Shown here: piece by piece, positions 7,608 to 17,573 of the stretch
How positions within the stretch are numbered: position 1 is the first letter of the stretch
Layout: the number at the start of each line of letters is the position of its first letter
DNA from: Jeotgalibacillus sp. ET6
GTDB lineage: Bacteria > Bacillota > Bacilli > Bacillales > Jeotgalibacillaceae
Reading direction: 5' to 3'
Length of the DNA: 64,000 bases
NCBI RefSeq assembly: GCF_029667115.1
Contig: NZ_JARUIU010000002.1
Location: forward strand, 434,001 to 498,000
The notes under the pieces: model-generated
Databases searched by the model: none
Told to the model about the DNA's origin: nothing
What the model saw: only the letters and a program-made list of their open reading frames with translations
Translations under genes and position numbers: made by a program

Positions 7608-8951
7608 TTGAATAAAACCAGATTTATTGTAAGTTTTGTTGTTGTCCTCATGTTCCTCTCAGTCATAAAGATTGATCAAGCAGAAGCTTCCTCCTATGAT
7701 ATCAACAGATTTTCAGGCTCAGACAGATATGAAACAGCTGTGAAGATATCCAAAGAAGATTACCCTAATGGCACTGACCACATTGTACTTGCAGTAGGCA
7801 ATAATTTTCCCGATGCATTAGCAGGGGCGCCGCTTGCATATAAATTGGATGCACCAATTTTATTAACAGCTCAAAATGGCATTCGTTCAAGTACATTAGC
7901 AGAGATTAAAAGATTAAAACCTTCAACTGCTGTCATTCTGGGCGGACCGTCTATTATTTCATCATCTGTTGAAAATCAATTAAAATCGCTTGGAATAAAA
8001 GTAGATCGAATTCAAGGGAAAAACCGATATGAAACTTCTGTAAATATTGCTAAAAGAATTGGAGCTTCAAGAGCTATAGTAGTAAATGGAACTTCGTTTG
8101 CAGATAGTTTATCGATAGCATCGTTTGCTGCTAAAAATCAGTATCCCATTCTTTTAACAGCAAAGAATGATATTGATCCATCTGTTAAAAATTATGTTAA
8201 AGGCATGTCTTCTACTATAATAGTAGGTGGAACTGGGGCAGTGTCCTCAAGCGTAGCGAATCATCTTCCCAGGCCAAAACGTTTTGCAGGGAAGGATCGA
8301 TATGAGACTTCAGCTATAGTGGCTAAAAGCCTATTTCCGTCCACTATGAAAACCGTAACTGCTGCAACTGGAAAAGGGTTTGCAGATGCATTAACTGGAT
8401 CAACTTTTGCTGCAAAGAAAAATCAGCCTGTTTTACTTGTAAAACCAACCTCTCTGCCATCAACAATCAGAGACGTGCTAAAAAGTAAAAAAGTAAGTAC
8501 TGTTAATGTAATCGGCGGGGAATCAGTGGTGAACTCATCTGCTTTTGATGCACCAAAACCGCCAGCACCAAAACCGGCTCCATCTGTGAAAATATCAGAT
8601 GAAATAGTATCAACAGCTAAGCAGTATCTTGGTGTGCCATATTTATGGGGAGGAACAACTCCTTCAGGATTTGACTGCAGCGGCTATCTTGGTTATGTAT
8701 TAAATAAACATGATGTATATATCCCTCGTACAACAGCAGCGATCTGGGATTACGGCACTAAAGTAAGCTCTCCAAAAGTAGGTGATATCGTCATGTTTGA
8801 GACCTATAAGCCAGGTGCTTCTCACGGTGGCATTTATATAGGAAACAATCAGTTTATCCATTCAGGCAATGATGGTGTTGAAATCACCTCTTTAAACAAT
8901 TCCTACTGGAAAGCCGCTTATATCGGCGCAGTAGACGTAATTAACAAATAA
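7608..8951 (+). CDS. Secreted CWB2(x3)-NlpC/P60 endopeptidase
   Basis: 447 residues. Signal peptide to about residue 26 (ending QAEA), three CWB2 (cell wall binding repeat 2) modules at about 30-130, 131-220 and 221-320 (each opening with an [FI]xG[KS][DN]RYETS/A motif), a Pro/Ala linker (PKPPAPKPAPS), then an NlpC/P60 domain from about 328. Catalytic residues are Cys357 (FDCSG), His406 (ASHGG) and His418 (FIHSG). CWB2 modules bind an anionic wall polymer non-covalently in clostridia. The start is TTG with AAAGGAAG nine bases upstream; no better start precedes the signal peptide. The domain order (anchor first, enzyme last) differs from the other CWB2 proteins here. Confidence 0.92.
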   Translation: MNKTRFIVSFVVVLMFLSVIKIDQAEASSYDINRFSGSDRYETAVKISKEDYPNGTDHIVLAVGNNFPDALAGAPLAYKLDAPILLTAQNGIRSSTLAEIKRLKPSTAVILGGPSIISSSVENQLKSLGIKVDRIQGKNRYETSVNIAKRIGASRAIVVNGTSFADSLSIASFAAKNQYPILLTAKNDIDPSVKNYVKGMSSTIIVGGTGAVSSSVANHLPRPKRFAGKDRYETSAIVAKSLFPSTMKTVTAATGKGFADALTGSTFAAKKNQPVLLVKPTSLPSTIRDVLKSKKVSTVNVIGGESVVNSSAFDAPKPPAPKPAPSVKISDEIVSTAKQYLGVPYLWGGTTPSGFDCSGYLGYVLNKHDVYIPRTTAAIWDYGTKVSSPKVGDIVMFETYKPGASHGGIYIGNNQFIHSGNDGVEITSLNNSYWKAAYIGAVDVINK

Positions 8952-9161
8952 ATAGCTACATTTAAAACGCTTGTATTCTTATCTGCTCTCTTGTCGCAAT
9001 GACAAGGAGTAGGGGGGATACAAGTGTTTTTTTGTTTAAATGGGTCTTTATACATATTTTTTGAATTTGAAAAGTGAAATTTCAAATAATTCTTCAAAAA
9101 TACAATTCTTTTAATTCGCATTACTCATATTACAAATCTATTATAAATATATCAAATTATA

Positions 9162-9190
9162 TTGACTATTCTGAATAAATTATATAATAT
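9162..9190 (+). promoter_or_regulatory. Probable promoter of the subtilase gene
   Basis: TTGACT, 17-base spacer, TAATAT (an overlapping TATAAT gives a 15-base spacer). The leader to the TTG start is about 80 bases. Confidence 0.5.
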
Positions 9191-9274
9191 TATGTTTGTT
9201 CGGATATAAATGGAAAAGTGAGGTGAAATTGGTTACAGCTTTGCAACGGTATCTAATTTTAAGGGGGAAACAAG

Positions 9275-12200
9275 TTGACAAAGAAGTGGAAAAGTAATGT
9301 AACAGCTGCATTGGCACTTTCATTAGTTCTTGGTAATTCTTCAGTAGCATTAGGACAGGATAATCAGAATGAACTACCGAAGAAAGACGCAAACGGAGAA
9401 GTACCGGTAAACGTATTAGCAAATGCTCATGCTAAAATGGCAAAACTTAATCAGAAGGCAGAAGTAACTGAAGACAAAGCAGCGCTGAAAGAAACCGATG
9501 AAGTTAGGGTCATAGTAGAAGTAACGGGCGAGACAGCCATTGAACATGCTACGAAAAAAGGCGTTTTATATAAAGAACTTTCAGAATCAGAGAAAGAAAG
9601 TTTTGAGCAGGAAGCTGCATCATCTCAGCAATCTGTTAAACAATCAATCGCGTCCAAGGGCGTAGACATAGAATACAAGAATTCATTTTCTGCTTCAGTA
9701 AATGGATTCAGCGGTTTAATTAAATATAAAGATCTTGGTGCGATTGAGTCGCTTCCAGGCGTTAAGAAAGTCTACATTGCCAACGAATACGAGCGTCCTG
9801 AGTTTGAAAAAGACATGGTGACAAGCCATGAATTTATTCAATCCTATCAAACCTGGGCCGATGCAAAATATAAAGGTGAGGGAATGGTCGTTTCTGTTAT
9901 CGACAGCGGAACAGATGTCGACCACCGTGATTTTGTATTAAGTGATGGTGTAGAAGGCGAACTGACAGAGGAAGAGGTATCTTCTTTAAAAGCTGAAAAT
10001 GCTGTAACAGGAAAATTCTACAACGAAAAAGTTCCTTACGCATATAATTATTACGATCTAAATGATACAGTAGAAGATCTTGGACCTGATGCGTCCATGC
10101 ATGGTATGCACGTTGCTGGTACTGTTGCAGCAAATGGCGATACTGAAAATGGCGGGATTAAAGGAGTGGCGCCGGAAGCACAGATCCTTGGTATGAAGGT
10201 ATTCTCCAATGATCCTAACTTCGCGTCTACATATTCTGATATTTACTTAAAAGCAATCGATGATTCTATTAAACTCGGCGCCGATGTTCTGAATATGAGT
10301 CTTGGATCTACTGCTTCATTCTATGAAGAAGAGTCTCCTGAAGATTTGGCCATCACACGTGCAGTTGAAAATGGAATAGTTTCAACGGTTTCAGCCGGTA
10401 ACTCTGGTCATATTGCTAGAGGATTTAGCAATCCTCTTTATGAAAATCCTGACATCGGTCTAGTGGGAGCCCCAGGTTTAAACGCAGATACACTTCAAGT
10501 AGCAGCTTCCGGAAATCAAATGGAGCTATATACCCATTCAGTCAATGGAGAAGGGGTGCCGGAATTTAACGGTTACGGCATTGATGACTGGAGTGAGCTT
10601 GGAGAAGTAGAAGTTGTGAGTTTGAAGGCTTTATCCGGAAACCCTATAGCACTTGGTGCACCAGCAGATTACAGTGGAATTGATGTTAAAGACAAAGTAG
10701 TTTTAGTAGAGCGCGGCGGGTTGACTTTTGTAGATAAAACGATCAACGCTGCAAACGCTGGAGCTGCTGGAATCATCGTTTATAATTCTACGTCCAATGT
10801 TTTTTACAAAGATCAGGGAGGTTGGGATATTCCCTTCATGAAAGTGGAAAGAGCGGCAGGGCTTGATCTTGAAGCAGTGCTCCAGGACGGCTCATCTCTT
10901 ATGGTGGATGTCACTCAAACAGCTAAAGAAGATGGACCTGAGGTAGGACGTTCAACTGACTTTACTTCATGGGGTGTAACACCTGATCTTGAATTTAAGC
11001 CTGAAATAACAGCTCCTGGCGGCGGCATTTTGTCTACCGTTAATGATGATGAGTATACCGTCATGAGCGGAACATCCATGGCAGCTCCTCATGTTGCAGG
11101 AGGAAGTGCATTAGTACAGCAGTATCTATTGTCGGATGATCGTTTTAACGACTATAACTCAGATGAACGCACCCGACTGGCTAAAGCGTTGTTAATGAAT
11201 ACTTCTGATATTATTCATGATCTTGAGGGTCAGCCATTCTCCCCTAGAAGACAGGGTGCAGGTATGATGCAGACCTATGCTGCAGTTTCCACACCTGTAT
11301 TCGTTACGGATAAGGATACCAAGGAAGCGAAAGTGAATTTAAAAGATTTCACTTCTAAGACAGTATCGATGACGCTGACTGCAACCAACCTTACCGGTGA
11401 AGCTGCAGAATATAAGGTGGATACATCTGTCCTTGCAGATACATTTGTGAAGGAAGATGATAAAACTTATAATGCTTTGTCTGCCGGTGATCTTGAAGGA
11501 GCAGTCGTCAGCGGGCCGGAAACAGTGACAGTTCCTGCAAACGGCTCAGTAGATGTAACGGTTTCTATTGATCTGACAAATGCAAAAGTTAAAGGAACAG
11601 ATGCAGATGGAAACGAAGAACTTATTGACCTTCCAGCAGACCAGTTTGTAGAAGGATTTGTGAAATTAGTTTCTACGGATCTTGAAAACCCTGATCTTGC
11701 GGTACCATACCTTGGATTCTATGGAAAATGGGAGAATCCTGAGATTGTAGATAATATGACCTTTGAGGGAAAAGATCGCTTTTATGAAGATTATTTGAGA
11801 GATCCGAATCCTCTATTGGATATTCCAACAAGCATTCTACAATCGGGCTACTTTGGATATGGTGTAGAAGTAGATGGAGAATTAGTTTTCCCATTGTCTA
11901 CTGCAAATAAAGATGGTTTCTATGACGATATTAATGTCATCCCTACGTTCTTGCGAAATGCAAAAGAAGTACAGTTTAATGTATTAAAAGGAGACAACAC
12001 TAAACTAAAAACGATCTCCCTTGAAAACAATATTCGGAAAAATTATTTTGCAGCGAGCCAGTATTCATACAGTCCTGCAAGAGCCTGGAACAGTACAGTA
12101 AAAGACAAAACAGTCGATGATGGAATGTATTTCTATGAAATCAAGTCGAGAGTTGATTACGACGGTGCAAAATGGCAATCGAAAAAAGTGCCAGTATATG

Positions 12201-13924
12201 TTGATAACACAGCACCTGAAGTGAAAGATGTATCGTTTGACAAAGACTCTAACACTTTAAACTTTACTGGAGTTGAAGAGGGAGTAGGAATTCTGGGGTA
12301 TGATCTCTACATTAATGGACAATACGTCACTGAATCAGAGTTCATTGACGGGGATACAACTTCAGTAAACCTCGGTGATTATGGGTTTAGTGCGGATGAG
12401 GTTCAATCAGTGGAAATTGTACCGGTCGATAACGCCCTGAATATAGGGTATGAAGCAAGCTTCATTGATGATGGAAATGCACCAATCATCTATCTTAGCG
12501 ATATTGCTCCAATTCCACTTAACTATTACAACACGCGCACCATTCCAGTAGCAGGTACGATTGTAGAAGAAAATGCTCTTGAATCGGTAAAAGTAAATGG
12601 CAAGGAAGTACCTTTCACTCCTTCTACTGACGGTTTTGTTTTCGCTACAGAGGTAACAGTAGAATCTGACGGCAAGCACGATATTACAATAGAAGCAACG
12701 GATGTGAATGGAAATTCCACAAGCATCGCACGCGGCTTCTGGGTTGATACGGTAGCGCCTCAGGTTGTTGTCAATACAGATAAACTGGTTAACAACGAAA
12801 CAGATCAGGTTGATGTAGATGTGCTGCTAAGCGATAATTTCAATGATGTTGAATTATCACTCGGAGATGATGTACTATTCAGCAGTATGAATACAACGAG
12901 CGACTATATGAAGCCGTTTGAAGGAACGGTTCCTGTTACACTTGACCTTGAAGAAGGCTCTAACACATTTGAATTTATCGCTAATGACGCAGCAGGCAAT
13001 GAAACGGTTTACGAGCTGTCCATTACGCGAAATGATTCTGAGTTGTTTGTAGAGCGTATCTCAGGGAAAAATCGTTACGAAACAGCGGTAGAGCTTAGCC
13101 AGACTGAATGGGATTCAGCTGACACGGTAATTCTTGCGCGTGGAGACAATTATGCGGATGCGTTAGCAGGTGTTCCATTAACGTCAATGTATGATGGTCC
13201 ATTGCTATTATCAAGAACTGCTGCACTTCCGTCTTCCACTTTAGATGAAATTAAACGTTTAGGTGCGAAGAAGGTAGTCGTCCTTGGAGGAGAAGGTGCC
13301 GTTTCAGCAGAAGTAGTTACTACACTAAAAAATCAGGGGATTACAGTAGAACGTCTATCTGGTAAAGACCGTTACGAAACTGCTGCAAAAGTTGCCGAGA
13401 AATTCGGTAAATCAAGTAAAGCAGTAGTCGTTAACGGACAGAATTTCCCGGATGCTTTATCAGTAGCAAGCTATGCTGCTTCACAGAACACACCAATCCT
13501 GCTTACGAAGAGTTCATCTCTTCCTAAAGCGACTAAGGATGCTTTAGCTAAGCTTGAAACGAATAGAACCTTTGTGGTCGGTGGATTTGGCGTTGTGTCC
13601 GATGAAGTAATGGGCCAAGTTCCAGATGCACACCGTATTTCAGGCAAAGACCGCTATGCAACTTCACTTGAAGTCGCTAAATTCTTTGGACAAGATTCGG
13701 ATACTGTGTATGTTGCAACAGGCAGAGATTTTGCCGATGCACTTTCCGGTTCTGCAGTCGCAGCCAAGAGCGGGTCTGGTTTGTACCTTGTAGGAAGCTC
13801 AGTATCAGATGATCTTGGAGAACATCTGAAAAAAGAAAAAATCAACTATGCTAAGGTTATTGGGGGCAAAACGATTGTTTCCGATGACATCGTTCAGCAG
13901 CTAAACAAATTCTTAGAAGAATAG
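9275..13924 (+). CDS. Very large secreted subtilisin-like protease with PA domain and CWB2(x3)
   Basis: 1549 residues. A signal peptide (to about 28) and an I9-like propeptide precede an S8 catalytic domain with Asp210 (VIDSGTD), His279 (HGMHVAG) and Ser601 (SGTSMAAPH). A protease-associated domain is inserted at about 440-550. Beta-rich Fn3/C5a-peptidase-like and Ig-like domains occupy about 650-1245, and three CWB2 repeats end the protein (about 1255-1549). The layout matches Vpr/lactocepin-type cell-envelope proteases, but wall retention is by CWB2, not LPXTG or S-layer homology. The start is TTG with AAGGGGG upstream. Likely roles are degradation of external protein or processing of surface proteins; the substrate is unknown. 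Confidence 0.93.
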   Translation: MTKKWKSNVTAALALSLVLGNSSVALGQDNQNELPKKDANGEVPVNVLANAHAKMAKLNQKAEVTEDKAALKETDEVRVIVEVTGETAIEHATKKGVLYKELSESEKESFEQEAASSQQSVKQSIASKGVDIEYKNSFSASVNGFSGLIKYKDLGAIESLPGVKKVYIANEYERPEFEKDMVTSHEFIQSYQTWADAKYKGEGMVVSVIDSGTDVDHRDFVLSDGVEGELTEEEVSSLKAENAVTGKFYNEKVPYAYNYYDLNDTVEDLGPDASMHGMHVAGTVAANGDTENGGIKGVAPEAQILGMKVFSNDPNFASTYSDIYLKAIDDSIKLGADVLNMSLGSTASFYEEESPEDLAITRAVENGIVSTVSAGNSGHIARGFSNPLYENPDIGLVGAPGLNADTLQVAASGNQMELYTHSVNGEGVPEFNGYGIDDWSELGEVEVVSLKALSGNPIALGAPADYSGIDVKDKVVLVERGGLTFVDKTINAANAGAAGIIVYNSTSNVFYKDQGGWDIPFMKVERAAGLDLEAVLQDGSSLMVDVTQTAKEDGPEVGRSTDFTSWGVTPDLEFKPEITAPGGGILSTVNDDEYTVMSGTSMAAPHVAGGSALVQQYLLSDDRFNDYNSDERTRLAKALLMNTSDIIHDLEGQPFSPRRQGAGMMQTYAAVSTPVFVTDKDTKEAKVNLKDFTSKTVSMTLTATNLTGEAAEYKVDTSVLADTFVKEDDKTYNALSAGDLEGAVVSGPETVTVPANGSVDVTVSIDLTNAKVKGTDADGNEELIDLPADQFVEGFVKLVSTDLENPDLAVPYLGFYGKWENPEIVDNMTFEGKDRFYEDYLRDPNPLLDIPTSILQSGYFGYGVEVDGELVFPLSTANKDGFYDDINVIPTFLRNAKEVQFNVLKGDNTKLKTISLENNIRKNYFAASQYSYSPARAWNSTVKDKTVDDGMYFYEIKSRVDYDGAKWQSKKVPVYVDNTAPEVKDVSFDKDSNTLNFTGVEEGVGILGYDLYINGQYVTESEFIDGDTTSVNLGDYGFSADEVQSVEIVPVDNALNIGYEASFIDDGNAPIIYLSDIAPIPLNYYNTRTIPVAGTIVEENALESVKVNGKEVPFTPSTDGFVFATEVTVESDGKHDITIEATDVNGNSTSIARGFWVDTVAPQVVVNTDKLVNNETDQVDVDVLLSDNFNDVELSLGDDVLFSSMNTTSDYMKPFEGTVPVTLDLEEGSNTFEFIANDAAGNETVYELSITRNDSELFVERISGKNRYETAVELSQTEWDSADTVILARGDNYADALAGVPLTSMYDGPLLLSRTAALPSSTLDEIKRLGAKKVVVLGGEGAVSAEVVTTLKNQGITVERLSGKDRYETAAKVAEKFGKSSKAVVVNGQNFPDALSVASYAASQNTPILLTKSSSLPKATKDALAKLETNRTFVVGGFGVVSDEVMGQVPDAHRISGKDRYATSLEVAKFFGQDSDTVYVATGRDFADALSGSAVAAKSGSGLYLVGSSVSDDLGEHLKKEKINYAKVIGGKTIVSDDIVQQLNKFLEE

Positions 13925-13965
13925 AAAAATCTAGTACTAGTTTAAGTCAGCGGAGTAAAGTGGAG

Positions 13966-14036
13966 GAATCGTCCACTTGCGAAGTGAAGTGGACCGGTCA
14001 AGGAACCTGAGACACATTGTCTCAGGTTCTTTTTTG
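13966..14036 (+). repeat. Truncated dispersed repeat (copy B) with terminator
   Basis: The stretch after the subtilase carries GAAGTG-AAGTGGACCGGTCAA, like the GAAGCGCAG-TGAACCGGT block of the full repeats, then a hairpin (AACCTGAGACA / TGTCTCAGGTT) and T7 at 14001-14036. The hairpin acts as the subtilase terminator. In the rest of 13925-14248 the only other signal is TATAAT at 14214, a possible -10 for the amidase gene; no small gene is apparent. Confidence 0.65.
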
Positions 14037-14248
14037 ATTGTAAAAATGAATATTAATATAACTTTTGATAAATATTTTGTAAGTCCACCCGATAGTACTT
14101 ATATATACCTTTATAGGCGTACATTGCATTTTATTCTGAAAATCCTAATAGGCTTAAAAGAACTAAAATACTAAATAGGATTTTAGACGGATAAATCTGC
14201 TCTCTGTATTGAATATAATGGTATATGAAGTAAATTTAGGAGGATGTT

Positions 14249-16492
14249 ATGCATAAAATTAAGGTGTTTTTTCTTTCTTTGATTCTCTTTTTTTCGTTTT
14301 CACTTGTATCAGAAGCAGAGTCAAACAAGAACTTAGTTGTTATTGATCCAGGTCACGGTGGTATATATTCAGGCACGTTGGGCTATTCAGGAGCGTCAAC
14401 CGGCTACCATGAAAAGCATGCCAATTTAGAGGTATCTTTGAAGCTTAGAGATGAACTGAAAAAGCGCGGGTACGAAGTGTTGATGACAAGAGAAACAGAC
14501 AAGCATTTTGCTTCCCCCAACAGTGCTGATTTAAGAGCACGAATGAATGTTGCCAATAACTACGCAAAAGGCAGAAACGACAATGCCGTATTTATTTCTG
14601 TACACCATAATGCAACTGGAACACCAAGCTACAGAGGATATGAAACCTATTATTTTGATATCAATCAGGGGATTGACCCTAATTATCCTCCAGATCCTAT
14701 GCAAATTAAATACTCTCCGGAAAGTAAAAAGGTAGCTGCCTCTATCCATAACGGTGTACTTTCAAGTGCTCCGCTTCCTGAGGGACGAGGAATGGTCCCT
14801 ATGGATTTTTATGTAACGAGAAATGCCCAGATGCCTTCAGTGCTGGTTGAGGTAGGATATATGTCGAATCCTACCGAAGAAAGACAAATAAAAGACCCTG
14901 CCATCCAGTCAAAGGTTTCAACTGGAATTGCAAATGGTTTGGACGAGTACTTTGATAACTATGATTACTACGAAGTCTACGATCAAAATGATAAACTGCT
15001 ATACAAGCATGCTTCAAAGGAAAATGCTCTAAACTGGGCAAGCTCAAGAAAAAATGTAAAAGTGATTTATAACAAAACAAATGAAGAAATTTTTTCGAAT
15101 ATTTTCTACGGATATGCTGTATTTCATTCTTCTCAAGTATCGTTTAAGCATTATTTTGTGAGTGAGAGCAAAGCGGTAGAGTTCGCGAAGAAATGGAGAA
15201 ATACCAGAGTAGTAGATAATGTAAAAAGGGAAATTGTGTGGTCAAATTACATAACTCCCAATTATCATATTGTGCACGCACAACAAGGAGTGTTAGAGGA
15301 AAAATTTGATGCCCAATCAGCTTCTGAAAGAGCTCAGCGCTGGAGAAACACAAGCGTTCTTGATGTGAAGTCCAATACAATTATCTGGTCTAACTATTTA
15401 ACAAAGAAATATGAAGTGCACCACACTTCAAAAGGATTATTAAAAGCATTCTACAGCGAAAAAGATGCAAAAGAATATTCTAAGATATGGAAGAATACCA
15501 CTGTCAAAAATAAATCAAACGGCAGTATTTTATTTAGTAACCTTGATTCTTCCTACTCTCATCGTTTTGTAGCTAATGAAGTTTCTGCAAAAGATCGTAT
15601 GCTGACTGCGATTGAAGTGTCTAAAGAACTATACCCTAATGGCTTCAGCTCAAACAAAAAGCAAAAAACAGTGGTTTTAGCAACAGCCTTTGAATTTGCT
15701 GATGCCCTTTCAGCGGGACCTTATGCAGCGCAGCTGGATAATGCGCCTATTCTTTTAACCCGCTCACAATCAATGTCAGATCAATTGAAAAATGAGCTTA
15801 AAAGGCTGAAACCAAACAAAGTCGTTATTGTCGGTGGTACGTACCCTGTATCGGAAAATGTATCAAAAGAGTTGAAATCAATGGGATATGCTGTTGAGAG
15901 GGTATCCGGAAGCGATCGAATTGAAACAAATCTTAATATTAACGCAAAATTAACCAATGTTAAGAATGCTATTGTTGTTTCGAGTCAAAATTTTCCTGAT
16001 GCACTTGGCGCGACACCGGTAGCTGTTAACACCAATTCTTCTATTGTATTAGTGAATACAGAGAATTCACTTACACCTTCAGCTGTTGATTATCTGCAAA
16101 AGAAGACTGTATCGATTGTCGGAGGAACAGGAGTTGTTACTGCCAAGACTGAAGATACATTAGTTCAGGAATTAGGCGGGGATCGTGTGATACGACTATC
16201 AGGTAAGAATCGTTATGATACATTGACAGCTGTACTCGATCATTACCATTCTGATATGCATTCCAACACTGTGCTCGTTTCCACGGGATCAAATTTCCCG
16301 GATGCATTAACTGCTTCATCTTTATCTAAGAAATATTCAGCACCTTTAGTATTGGTCAACGATCATTTGCCTGCGTCATTAGATGAATTTGTTACAAGCT
16401 ACGGAAATGAAAATGTAGTAGAACGAGTAATCTCAGTTGGTGGCGTAGTTAAAACACAGCCCCTGAACCGGATCATTCAGCTAACGAAATAA
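14249..16492 (+). CDS. Secreted N-acetylmuramoyl-L-alanine amidase with four novel repeats and CWB2(x3)
   Basis: 747 residues. Signal peptide (about 1-24), Amidase_3 domain (about 28-232) with zinc ligands in DPGHGG, an E in YHEKHANLE, HHNA and catalytic E in VEVGYMSN. Then four imperfect repeats of about 49 residues (about 238-432), each ending in W[RK]NT...I[VIL][WF]SN, and three CWB2 modules (about 440-747). The repeats are tentatively described as a SPOR-like or new wall-binding module; I do not recognise the family. The first CWB2 copy is degenerate (SAKDRMLTA). SD TTAGGAGG. A lipoprotein gene follows by 13 bases in one operon. Confidence 0.92.
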   Translation: MHKIKVFFLSLILFFSFSLVSEAESNKNLVVIDPGHGGIYSGTLGYSGASTGYHEKHANLEVSLKLRDELKKRGYEVLMTRETDKHFASPNSADLRARMNVANNYAKGRNDNAVFISVHHNATGTPSYRGYETYYFDINQGIDPNYPPDPMQIKYSPESKKVAASIHNGVLSSAPLPEGRGMVPMDFYVTRNAQMPSVLVEVGYMSNPTEERQIKDPAIQSKVSTGIANGLDEYFDNYDYYEVYDQNDKLLYKHASKENALNWASSRKNVKVIYNKTNEEIFSNIFYGYAVFHSSQVSFKHYFVSESKAVEFAKKWRNTRVVDNVKREIVWSNYITPNYHIVHAQQGVLEEKFDAQSASERAQRWRNTSVLDVKSNTIIWSNYLTKKYEVHHTSKGLLKAFYSEKDAKEYSKIWKNTTVKNKSNGSILFSNLDSSYSHRFVANEVSAKDRMLTAIEVSKELYPNGFSSNKKQKTVVLATAFEFADALSAGPYAAQLDNAPILLTRSQSMSDQLKNELKRLKPNKVVIVGGTYPVSENVSKELKSMGYAVERVSGSDRIETNLNINAKLTNVKNAIVVSSQNFPDALGATPVAVNTNSSIVLVNTENSLTPSAVDYLQKKTVSIVGGTGVVTAKTEDTLVQELGGDRVIRLSGKNRYDTLTAVLDHYHSDMHSNTVLVSTGSNFPDALTASSLSKKYSAPLVLVNDHLPASLDEFVTSYGNENVVERVISVGGVVKTQPLNRIIQLTK

Positions 16493-16505
16493 GGGAGTGT
16501 AAAGA

Positions 16506-17231
16506 ATGAAGAATAATTTTTTTATTGTTAGTTTAATCGCCTTGCTGCTTGCTGGCTGCGGTACAGGATCTCTGCCTCAAAGCAATGGCAATGAAGGAGC
16601 AAATGAAGAATCCTCAGTAAATGAAAATTCAGATCAAAATACTGAGACAAATGAGCAGGAAGAAGCGGAAGAAGAAACAGCGGAAGTAAATGAAGAATCT
16701 GTAAAACGATCAGATGAAGGATTCAACCGCTACCGTTCTCCAGAAAATGCCGTAAAAACTTTCAGCCAGGATGAGTTTACAATCACCCATGAAGTGGTTG
16801 ATCAAAATCAGGAATTTGTTCAAGAAGAAGTAAAGTTTGGGGATGTTGTCACTCAAACAATCTATCAATGGGATGAAGAAGGTTTTTCAGTCGTCTATAG
16901 CGAAGAAAACCCTGAGAATCAGGACAGCCTAATTGAGGAATTTCAACCTGTAGAGTCACCAAAAGAAGTCATGACTCTTTCACCATCAGCAAGCAGTGAG
17001 CAAGGAGAATGGAGCGTTGTTTCAACATCAGAAGAAGTAACGGTTCCTTATGGCAGTTTTTCAGAAGTTGTTCAAATCAAAATGGTAATATCTTCTGAAA
17101 CGTCTGGAAGAGAAACAGAAACTGTTCGTTATTATGCTCCGGAAATTGGGTTGATAAAAGAGGTAATTGAAGTAAAAGGAGAGAACGGTTATACCGTATC
17201 CACTGAACTTAAGGAAGTATCAGGCCTTTAA
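16506..17231 (+). CDS. Lipoprotein of unknown function
   Basis: 241 residues. Type II signal with lipobox LLAGC (Cys near residue 18), then an acidic Asn/Glu-rich tether (about 25-70), and a C-terminal beta-rich domain with the FxxVxxI...RYYAPEIGLIKEV pattern seen in many Bacillales lipoproteins. Co-transcribed with the amidase gene. It may be a folding or inhibition partner for the amidase; that is inference from the 13-base spacing only. Confidence 0.8.
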   Translation: MKNNFFIVSLIALLLAGCGTGSLPQSNGNEGANEESSVNENSDQNTETNEQEEAEEETAEVNEESVKRSDEGFNRYRSPENAVKTFSQDEFTITHEVVDQNQEFVQEEVKFGDVVTQTIYQWDEEGFSVVYSEENPENQDSLIEEFQPVESPKEVMTLSPSASSEQGEWSVVSTSEEVTVPYGSFSEVVQIKMVISSETSGRETETVRYYAPEIGLIKEVIEVKGENGYTVSTELKEVSGL

Positions 17232-17329
17232 AAAGAATAGCTAATTCTGTAGCTCCATTGAGGAGAATGTCTCCTGTGATACATTAAGAGCAGTTCCAGG
17301 ATTACACGAATAGTCTAAAATTAAATGCA

Positions 17330-17372
17330 GAATGTCCTCATGAAGTACTATCATGAAGGCATTCTTTTTTTT
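17330..17372 (+). terminator. Terminator after the amidase-lipoprotein operon
   Basis: Stem with arms GAATGtCcTCATGA and TCATGAaGgCATTC, then eight T residues. The rest of 17232-17573 holds a small GGAGA/TCTCC hairpin near 17260 and AT-rich promoter-like sequence, but no gene that I can support. Confidence 0.75.
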
Positions 17373-17573
17373 ATCATTGGTTTTTCTAATTAAGAGGAGT
17401 AAAGGTGCACTTTTAGCGTTAAAAACAGTGACAGACTTATATGGAGTATACTATTTCCGATAATTGTCATCTAACTGAAACAAATAAGTGAAAAACTGTT
17501 TTGGATTTTATCCAATTGTTTGATATAACTAGATGAGTAGAATTATTTTGAGGAATTGAAAGAGGGTTTAACG

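Noticed and set aside
17232-17573. Possible riboswitch or small RNA before the flippase gene
   Set aside because: Only a small GGAGA/TCTCC hairpin and the upstream gene's terminator can be seen; no known riboswitch motif.
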